A DNA stretch of 64,000 nt from NCBI GenBank assembly GCA_001931875.2, contig MSJH02000808.1, positions 1 to 64,000 on the forward strand. Reading direction: 5' to 3'. The position numbers were made by a program, and so were the translations under genes. The notes beneath the pieces were generated by a model. That model was not told where the DNA came from. It did no database searches and worked only from the letters and a program-made list of their open reading frames with translations. This stretch comes from Byssochlamys sp. IMV 00236 (lineage: Eukaryota > Ascomycota > Eurotiomycetes > Eurotiales > Thermoascaceae). Below, piece after piece: positions 56,779 through 64,000 of the stretch. Within the stretch, counting starts at the first letter, position 1, and each line of letters starts with the position of its first letter.

Positions 56779-59421
56779 CTAGGTAGGCGGCTGCCGTATA
56801 TGCGACGGCGAGAGTAGCTGTGGTGATTCCAGCTCCTCTTCCGGCTCTATATCATGCGGGCGTCCACTCAGTGTAGGCGGACTGCTACCCGGCCGGAAAG
56901 TAGGCGGATCCGGAGTAGGGACCCGAGAGGACTCAGGCGTCAGCCGCATCTTGTCATCTCCGTCAGATGGGCTTCCTGTGTCCGAGGATGGTGTAGGAGG
57001 AGAATAGGCAATAGTTGGGCTGATGGGACCACTCTGAGAGTCCTGAGAATCCTCAGAGATGTTCCTCCTGTGACGGGCTTTCCGATCATAAGAAGACGGA
57101 GACCTGGTAGATGTCGGGCTCGCAGAAGGCGACGCGAAGGAAGGGGAAGAGGACCGCAGACTGTACGATCGCGATCGCACCATATTCTGCACGCTGGGGA
57201 ATTCCATGTAGCTTCCCACTGCATTCCGCGAGAAAAGCACCAGGCCGAAACATATCAAAACGAAGATGCTCTGTATGACAGATATCCGCTTCTGGAACAC
57301 AATCTCATCTGCCAAGACTCCCAGCTGCGAAGCCATCGACTGAATCTCCTGATGATACTGAATGCGCTGGTGTTCGAACTGGACAGCAACCGACCTCCAT
57401 ACGTGATCGTACTGGTCACGAAACTCCTTCAATTCGTTGAGGACAGTCGTGTTAAGATTCTCGAGAAACGTCGTCGTCTTGGCCAACTGGCGTTTCTCGA
57501 CCTTGTTGAATGCATCCCGCAGTATACGAGATTGCTCTTCGATGTAGAGGAGAGAAAGAGAGGAATTCGACTCCAGCATTTGCAGCCGTTTGTTGACAGA
57601 CTTGAAAAAGGACTCTTGGGTGGTCGGGTTTGCAGCTGGTGGCTGTGGAACAGTAGCTTTCACCGGCTCTGGAGGCACACTCTGCTCTTCTTTTGTCGCT
57701 GTCACTGTCGGTCTGCTATCGGTTTCCGTTTGGACATCCTGCTCACTTCTGTCTGTTTGAGTCGACCAACTCGAAAAGCTAGCAGGACTGGGCCCCGGCT
57801 TATCAGTCCTTTTCTGGATTTCGCTAGCTTCCCCTGAGGCGTCATCCACGAATACCGTGCTGTTGGTTGTGTCTGTTGAGGTCGAAGTGCCATTGGTAAT
57901 GCTGGTAGAAGCCTGAGTCACATCCTCAGCTCTTCCAGAAGGCAGAGGAGCCTCGTCTATGGTACAGACGTCAGTGGCTTCCACAAGGAAACTCAACACG
58001 GCTTCTTCGGATTCTGTCTTTTCCAACGGGCAAATCCCAGAATTAGTGCCATTGTGCGAGGTCGCTGCATCAGTTATATTCCCCACAGATGGCGTAGGCT
58101 CATTGACTGCTGCGCCATCATCTGGCTCCGTCGGTTGGACAACTTCAGGCTCCTCAGCTTGCTCTATGGCCAGATCAACCACCTCTTCCTCTCCACGGCC
58201 TATGTCGCCTTCATGCTTATACTCTTCCAACATGGTGGTGCCATGAACCCTGACCAAACTAACCGGGCAGTAGAACTCGTTTCCGTAGTGCGTCAAGAAC
58301 TCGATCTTGACATACCGCGCCCAGATGAGCGGGTTCTCCACTGCAAACGCCTGGATCTCGCGGGTATTCCGAGCCTCGTAGACACCTAGTTCCTTCCACT
58401 CTTTGGCCGGATAGCGATCAGAGACACTGACCCTGAAGGTGCGGAATATCGAACTGAAGAACTCATAGTTTGCAAGGACAATAGTATCAACGAGGATATC
58501 GTCGCACAATTCCAGTATGAGAAACTTATCCTTCGCTCGGCACTCGTTCAGCATATAGCTATCCTTGTTCTCAATAAGCACGGAGGACGACCCCGTACAT
58601 TGCGGGTTCGTCTTCAAGACAGTAGCAGCGCAGTCGAAAGAAGCGTAGTTGAACCTCTCTTTACAGGTCGTGCCAGCATCTTTCCTTCGTGCAGTTCCCC
58701 GGCGCGACACTCCTTCGGCCTCAGCATCGCCAACTGTACCTTGATAGACATGGCCTGTCGTCGCTTCTCCGTCGGTAGACGGCTTGGTTCCCCATGCGGC
58801 ACTTTCCGGCGCCTCGGCGCCAAATCCAGCGAAATCCAATTCAATCTCCGCATCCTCCCCCAGAGAATCGAGAGCATTATTGATCCCGGTCGGTCTCCGT
58901 CGATTCTCTTGTTCTCCTGCAACTCCTTGTCTATGTCGGCCAACATTCTCGGCCGACTGGCCTACCCTGGCCAGATTCTGCTTCTTCCAATCCTCAAAGG
59001 AAAGGAAATTTGAATTATCAAGAGGTGACTCTGTATCCAGCTCATGATCCGTAGCACCCGTTCCAGTTGGGCTGTTATCAGAGCCAGAGGAAGTCGTCGA
59101 CGCAGTGACTATTGTCGTCGAAGCTGTAACTCGATCCCCATCCCCATCCAGCAGAGCCTTCCCCTTTCCCCATCTCATCTCCAGACATACAGGAGGTTCG
59201 AATAACCCCGCTTGAGCTGTCTTCCAACTCTTCACCGGACATATCGGAGACGATAAAGTCTGCGTCGTCTCAACGACCCCCTGTCCACTATGGTGGCTCG
59301 TCCCATCAGCGGTAGGCGTCGTATCCGCCCAAACCAACCCAGCCAGTATCAAAACCAACAGTCCGAGCCGCCCCAGGTATGACTCCATCCTTGTATCGGG
59401 TAACATTTTGCGCCTGCGCAT
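56779..59421 (-). CDS. slp1: SUN-domain ER membrane protein Slp1 (SLP1/OSTP1-type)
   Basis: Single exon of 880 residues. It has an N-terminal signal-like hydrophobic segment (LGRLGLLVLILAGLVWA), then a low-complexity region with EDWKKQNL. A Sad1/UNC-like domain lies at about residues 255-400: FNYASFDCAATVLKTN, ENKDSYMLNECRAKDKFLIL, LVDTIVLANYEFFSSIFR, FRVSVSDRYP and YGNEFYCPVSLVRVHG. A coiled-coil-rich part and one transmembrane segment (VIQSIFVLICFGLVLFSR, about residue 750) come next, then a Ser/Pro-rich tail. This arrangement fits the mid-SUN group (yeast Slp1, human SUCO), which works in ER membrane-protein folding and quality control, not the nuclear-envelope SUN group. Confidence 0.9.
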   Translation of the reverse strand: MRRRKMLPDTRMESYLGRLGLLVLILAGLVWADTTPTADGTSHHSGQGVVETTQTLSSPICPVKSWKTAQAGLFEPPVCLEMRWGKGKALLDGDGDRVTASTTIVTASTTSSGSDNSPTGTGATDHELDTESPLDNSNFLSFEDWKKQNLARVGQSAENVGRHRQGVAGEQENRRRPTGINNALDSLGEDAEIELDFAGFGAEAPESAAWGTKPSTDGEATTGHVYQGTVGDAEAEGVSRRGTARRKDAGTTCKERFNYASFDCAATVLKTNPQCTGSSSVLIENKDSYMLNECRAKDKFLILELCDDILVDTIVLANYEFFSSIFRTFRVSVSDRYPAKEWKELGVYEARNTREIQAFAVENPLIWARYVKIEFLTHYGNEFYCPVSLVRVHGTTMLEEYKHEGDIGRGEEEVVDLAIEQAEEPEVVQPTEPDDGAAVNEPTPSVGNITDAATSHNGTNSGICPLEKTESEEAVLSFLVEATDVCTIDEAPLPSGRAEDVTQASTSITNGTSTSTDTTNSTVFVDDASGEASEIQKRTDKPGPSPASFSSWSTQTDRSEQDVQTETDSRPTVTATKEEQSVPPEPVKATVPQPPAANPTTQESFFKSVNKRLQMLESNSSLSLLYIEEQSRILRDAFNKVEKRQLAKTTTFLENLNTTVLNELKEFRDQYDHVWRSVAVQFEHQRIQYHQEIQSMASQLGVLADEIVFQKRISVIQSIFVLICFGLVLFSRNAVGSYMEFPSVQNMVRSRSYSLRSSSPSFASPSASPTSTRSPSSYDRKARHRRNISEDSQDSQSGPISPTIAYSPPTPSSDTGSPSDGDDKMRLTPESSRVPTPDPPTFRPGSSPPTLSGRPHDIEPEEELESPQLLSPSHIRQPPT

Positions 59422-61010
59422 TGTCCCTGCGATCAGATATCGCTCTGCGTTATCTGTGATCTATGCCGTCTCAAAAGAAAGTCCCTGGAAAACACGTCCT
59501 CGCGTGGTCAGCTGTGTGCCCTTGGAGAAAGCTTTCCGCGCATAGGGGAATGATTAAAGACAGATGATGGCATGGCATCGTCAACTCATGCACTGACAAC
59601 AGGATATATCGCTGCCCGGTGCCGGGAGAGACAGTGTGGGAGACGGGGTTGGTGGCGCTAAATGACCCTTATCTCTCACGGGATCTTTCAGCGCGAAAAA
59701 AAAGAAGCGAAATTGAGGCAACTCACCATCCTCTTGTTTTTATCAAATATCCCAAAATCACGCTTATAAATATGAACACATGGGAATGGGGAATGCCATC
59801 GCCTTTTTCCAGGACGAACAGGCAGTTGTCTCTTCCCAGGAGGCTAGAGCTTGCCGCCCAACAGCTTGCAACGCAGCAGCGGAATGAAAATCTGCTCTTG
59901 CGGTCTAGCTGGTCGCATAGTTAGCACTCAAGATGTGCAGGTAAAGATGCAAATGGCGAGAAGCTAGTCAGCGACCATTCACCTCTCGCTGGGGGATGTT
60001 AGGATCATAGTGGTTAGAGTGCCTACACCGTTTGCCGCGACTGGCGAATCTGGCCTTTGCCTTTTCTCCACACGCGGAGTCACCCCCATTGATTTCACTC
60101 AGTCTACCGCTTTCACCGCCTCAGGGAAAGGATATGATCAAGGGATACTGTTAGTTAACTACTACTCAAGACAGATCCTACTCATTATTATTCTACTTGA
60201 TTACCATGGAAACAAGTGTTTGAGAAGAGAAAGCATTGACACGATCGCTTTTCCGTTCTCTCTATCTCCTTTGAAGCGTAGATCTACCTAACTAGCTACA
60301 ATACAGGCCCTTTCCATCCCAGTCCTGTCCAGTAAGCAGATTCGATCTCAACAAGGTAGATCTAATGAACGAAGCATTCAGAAAGGAGAGTAGCGCGATA
60401 AACTCTTCGTAGCTGTCCCCTGGCATCTCCTTCCACTTTTCCACGTTGCAAACTTCAAGAAAAGTGGCTGACGGCTGATTCGCCGTCACTGGCCTTTTTT
60501 TGGTTTTTTCCTTTCCCTTTTTTCCCTCCAAATCAAAAACCAATCCTCTTCTAACATACTGCTGCTGTGCTTGCGTCGTCAAACAAAAACAAAGTCCCCC
60601 ATAAGAAAGTGAAATCAGCTTTGCAAACGCCGCTCGATGATGATATGTTGATGTTGTCATCCCGCTTTCGTGGTACCATTTTCCGCCTCGCTGCATGGTG
60701 ACGATTGCAGAAAAGAAATTGTAATATACAGAGACAGTGCAGCATCCCAGTATCAATGCCCGCACGGCACGATACAAGGTCTTGACAATTATAATTGGGA
60801 AAGAGTATGTGTGGTTGTAAAGATGTCAACGAAGATCATGAAAGCGAAGCAAAGGCGAGAAGTAGAATGTCAAGAAAGGGTGCGTCAATCGGATCATGGA
60901 AGGCAAATAGCAAGCAGGATCAGCAGCAGCAGTAGGTTTGAGGAAAGGTAGAAGCGGGAAAGTCATTAATATAAAAAAAAAGGAATAAGAAGAAGTGGGG
61001 AAAACTAGAA
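59422..61010. other. 1.6 kb spacer between slp1 and Ksp1-like kinase gene
   Basis: No gene is supported. Overlapping frames at 60292-60777 and 60551-60829 (minus), and 60670-60951 (plus), lack domains. The promoter of slp1 and the 3' region of the kinase gene should lie here. Confidence 0.45.
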
Positions 61011-62984
61011 CTACAGCGGCATATCATGCCAGCCACCGACCAGGTCAAGGTCCTCGTCAACGCTGCCATCGTAGCCATGGTAGGGAAGCTTGGACTTCTT
61101 TGGCTTGATGGTTTCGAAAGCATCACGACGCCAGTCCTTGTCGAGGTAAGCACGACGATGGCGATCATTGGTTGGCGAAACATCTTTCCTAACCGTCGGA
61201 GCAGAGTCGAGGCTTGACGATGCAGGACACCAGTCCCGTCTCCAGCTCGCCATGATCGACTGCTGCTTCTGAGGCCTGGAGGGCTCCTTCGGCTGGAAAT
61301 TCCTCCTCTTGTTCCCGAGCGCAGCCCACTTGTCGAAATTCGACCTCTTCGGAGGGGAATAACGCAATGCACGGAAGCGGCTGCTCGGGGTAGGCGACTC
61401 ATTCTCCCCATCGGAGGTGTTTCCCGGGACTCGGATGCCCTTGGGACCAGATTCTTCCGGTGAGCTGGGGATATCCTTCGGGCCCTGCGAGCGAGAATTG
61501 ACAAATGCAGTGGACTTGTGCTCGCAGAGTCCTGTTGGACGAGATGAAGACTCTCCATGTTTGCTCTCCTGACTCCAGCTACGCGAGTTCTGCTCACGTC
61601 GCTGCTGTAACATAACATCCTCGTTCTCAGACTCCTCTTCTTCCTCATCCCAAAGATCACTCCAACTCTTTGAGATCTGGTCACACTTCTTGCGCCCAAA
61701 GACCATGGACATAGAAGGCAAAGGCTTCATGGTGCGGTTCGGCAGCGATCCGCTAACAGGAACCGGATCCGACTGGGGAGGATAGCGCTGTTCCTGGGGG
61801 CGGATCGCCAATGACTTGAACGATTCACCCAGAGCTGAATCCAAGACAGAGGCCATCGATGGGGTAGCCGGAGCTGGAATGGAGAACCACGATGTACCAG
61901 CAGTCTCAGACGGCGGGAACAGATCCTCGGTGTAACTTTCGTTGTCCGGGATAACGGATAGCTGACGAACAGGTTGCGGAGGGCTTGCCTGAAGCGCCTT
62001 GGCCCAGGGGAAGGAATCGCCTTGGTTGATCTGCGGGCTCTGGATCGACGGAGTCCTGAGCGGTTCGCGGTTGGCACTGGCAGCCACAACATCGCGATCT
62101 TCCGTGCAGAAGTCATCCAGAACATCGTCATCGGTGGTGAAGGACACCGCTCGCAGGATGGCCTCACGGACGCCAGACAGGGAGCGCTTCTCCGGATCCA
62201 GAGCCAGAGCATTGCTCAGGATCTCAAAGGTGTCCTGCGACATGTTGGGGAAGACATCAAACAGTGACTGTCGGTCACGAACATAGTCCGCAAAGAGAAC
62301 ATCGGATTCTGTAGGGGTGACGAAGGGGTTGCGAGAGAACAGGATGTTGAGCAGGCAAATACCAACAGCCCAGACGTCAGCCTTGGCAGGGGAGTAGCCG
62401 GTAGTGGACGGTTCATATTGCTCCGGAGCCATATATCGGTCACTCCCGACGCAGGCCTCGTAGCACCAAGGGCTACGGGTAGCAAGGCCAAAGTCGCCCA
62501 GCTTCATGGCTCCATCCTGGGCCAGAAAGATGTTCTCGGGCTTAATATCACGATGATAGAGCCCATGGGCATGCATAAAATCGACAGCACTGATCAGCTG
62601 CAACATGAAGTCTCGCACATGTTCCGTCTCCAGAGGGCCCCGGTTGAGCCTGATGGCCTCGTACAGATCGCCATTGGCGCAGTATTCCAAGACAAGATAG
62701 ATGTGCGCAGCAGTCTCGAACGAGTGGATCAGGTTGACTATATTGGGATGATGGCCAAGACGTCTGTGGCATTCAAGTTCCTCGGACCGGTCATCAACGG
62801 CCACCGGAGAATTGGGATCGGTGGATGATGCCTTGGTGAGGCACTTAATAGCAACGTCCCGGCCAGTCTTGGTGTCTTTAGCAAGGAAGACCATCCCAAA
62901 CGAGCCATGGTTCAAGGGAGCCACCGTCTGGAACCGCCCATCCAGGAGCTGGCCCTCGACGAAGTTGTTCTTCAAGCACTCCAT
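61011..62984 (-). CDS. Ksp1/Ran1(Pat1)-like serine/threonine protein kinase
   Basis: Single exon of 657 residues. The kinase domain occupies about residues 15-290: Gly-rich loop LNHGSFGMVFLA, VAIKCLTK, catalytic loop LYHRDIKPENIF, LGDFGLATRSPWC, then GSDRYMAPEQYE and ADVWAVGICLLNILF. The block order and the Cys in the activation segment resemble fungal Ksp1 and fission-yeast Ran1/Pat1 kinases, which act in nutrient and TOR/PKA-linked control of growth and development. The C-terminal 350 residues are Ser/Pro-rich and probably disordered, with an acidic patch (WDEEEEESENEDV), and end GGWHDMPL. Exact orthology is not proved. Confidence 0.87.
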   Translation of the reverse strand: MECLKNNFVEGQLLDGRFQTVAPLNHGSFGMVFLAKDTKTGRDVAIKCLTKASSTDPNSPVAVDDRSEELECHRRLGHHPNIVNLIHSFETAAHIYLVLEYCANGDLYEAIRLNRGPLETEHVRDFMLQLISAVDFMHAHGLYHRDIKPENIFLAQDGAMKLGDFGLATRSPWCYEACVGSDRYMAPEQYEPSTTGYSPAKADVWAVGICLLNILFSRNPFVTPTESDVLFADYVRDRQSLFDVFPNMSQDTFEILSNALALDPEKRSLSGVREAILRAVSFTTDDDVLDDFCTEDRDVVAASANREPLRTPSIQSPQINQGDSFPWAKALQASPPQPVRQLSVIPDNESYTEDLFPPSETAGTSWFSIPAPATPSMASVLDSALGESFKSLAIRPQEQRYPPQSDPVPVSGSLPNRTMKPLPSMSMVFGRKKCDQISKSWSDLWDEEEEESENEDVMLQQRREQNSRSWSQESKHGESSSRPTGLCEHKSTAFVNSRSQGPKDIPSSPEESGPKGIRVPGNTSDGENESPTPSSRFRALRYSPPKRSNFDKWAALGNKRRNFQPKEPSRPQKQQSIMASWRRDWCPASSSLDSAPTVRKDVSPTNDRHRRAYLDKDWRRDAFETIKPKKSKLPYHGYDGSVDEDLDLVGGWHDMPL

Positions 62985-64000
62985 GTCTGTGAAATGCCCG
63001 AGTTGAAGGTGATGTCCAAGGATTAAAAGAGAAGAGTGTATATGGAAACCCCCGGGTGGTTTGCTGGGAGGTGGTCGTCAAAAAGTATAAGGCGAATCGA
63101 CCAGACAAGCTGAACCAGAGCAGCCGTCAAATGTGGTTTGCGCAAGAGTAAGAATAAACCAGGTCTGCAATCACGCCGGATTGAGGCAGCCGCCAAAGAC
63201 CAAAGAGAAGCGAATAAAAACTCAACAAACACCGGATCGTTGGCTCATATAAATACGGCAAAAATGATATGTCGACAAAGGGAAAGGAAAACCAATCGGC
63301 CGGATGGTACAGCGCGGTACAGGTACCCGCGAGGGTAATGACGATAAGGAAATTGAAAGAGAGCGTTATAGTTGCATTGGTATATGTTCGACGATAGACA
63401 GAGCGGGAGCCCGGTGAAAAGATAATGACAATGAAAGGTCGCGCGTCGAAGAAATCAATGGATACCCGACGGCAGTCGAAGAAACGTAAAATCGGTCAAA
63501 AAGTTGAAATGCAATCGCTTCGTAAGATCGTGACAATAATTCGAAATAAAAAACAGCTGGGTGAGGTTTGTTTCGAGACCTTCAAACACCTGGTCGGAAG
63601 GGATGGTTGCCTCAGCGTAGGTTGACGAATTTCCGGAAAACGCTAAGACATATATAAATGGAGCAGCAACCGGATGCAGGTTATTTATCTGGACTGCAGA
63701 CGTTGAAAGTAGATTCCGTTTGACAAGGGTAATGTCGTATACTGTTGATCGATGATGCGATGTATCAAGGCTCAACCAACAGTGACCCGGGTCTGGTTAT
63801 CTGCTTCGAAGGTCCAGATATGACAGAACTGTCAACCGCAACACGGTATGCTTGCAATTGAGATCCGATCACGACTGAGATGTCTACCAGACAGACGCTA
63901 TTGACCGGTGGTTGTTGACTTCAGGTGCCGGAACGTCAATCAGGATGGAAGCCTCGTTGTCACCACAGCTTTAGGTAGCACGAATTATGAACTGATGGGA
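62985..64000. other. upstream region of the Ksp1-like kinase gene
   Basis: About 1 kb of promoter and probably long leader. Frames at 63023-63232, 63138-63338, 63425-63625 and 63455-63775 have no domain; any within the transcript would be upstream ORFs. No other gene is seen before the window ends. Confidence 0.4.

Noticed and set aside
56854..57837. 327-codon plus-strand open frame
   Set aside because: It is antisense to the slp1 coding exon, is rich in Arg, and has no domain. Slp1 on the other strand is well supported.
60292..60777. 161-codon minus-strand frame
   Set aside because: No domain, unusual composition, and overlapping frames on both strands.

Overview
This is chromosomal DNA of a filamentous ascomycete, most likely an Aspergillus or close Eurotiales relative. 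Evidence: short introns (about 45-110 nt) with GTRNGT donors and RCTAAY branch sites, A at -3 of start codons, compact gene spacing, no bacterial operons, and housekeeping proteins typical of Pezizomycotina. I found no tRNA or rRNA gene, intact transposon, CRISPR array or secondary-metabolite backbone gene. All gene models are mine, built by joining open frames at GT..AG sites and checking reading phase. Product names come from remembered family features, not from a search.

Layout. Bases 1-4.9 kb: a fungal rhodopsin-like membrane protein (627-2066, minus) followed by 2.8 kb with only broken coding-like fragments. 4.9-10.8 kb: a bestrophin-like channel, the RNase P/MRP subunit Pop8, a DUF167 protein and cytoplasmic tryptophanyl-tRNA synthetase. 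10.8-20.7 kb: a gene-poor accessory island holding three tandem plus-strand paralogs of a family I do not recognise (12568-13940, 14677-16268, 18214-19962). 20.7-64 kb: a dense conserved block with glutathione synthetase; a SAM-domain ATRX-like SNF2 ATPase; a HIRAN-SNF2-RING HLTF/Rad5-like ATPase; a wax-synthase-type acyltransferase; Rix1; Ypp1; NDUFA12; Pgs1; Ltv1; Lsg1; an SRPK-like kinase; a peroxisomal-type acyl-CoA dehydrogenase; a small Spo12-like protein; the SUN-domain protein Slp1; and a Ksp1/Ran1-like kinase.

The most unusual object is the middle island paralog (14677-16268). Its N-terminal half is made of six consecutive 75-78 nt exons, all bounded by phase-1 introns. Both the exons and the introns between them are recognisably copies of one another, so this is a tandem exon-plus-intron repeat of 127-141 bp encoding a degenerate 25-residue repeat. 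It is fused to the conserved core shared by the paralogs. Any of the internal exons 2-6 could be skipped without breaking the frame.

Functional themes in the conserved block: ribosome biogenesis (Rix1, Ltv1, Lsg1, with Ltv1 and Lsg1 divergent from one 490 bp spacer); mitochondria and lipids (NDUFA12 and Pgs1 divergent from 272 bp with a CCAAT box, plus Ypp1 for PI4P synthesis); and genome maintenance (two SNF2 ATPases arranged tail to tail). The NDUFA12 gene needs a 7-nt microexon to restore its conserved reading frame.
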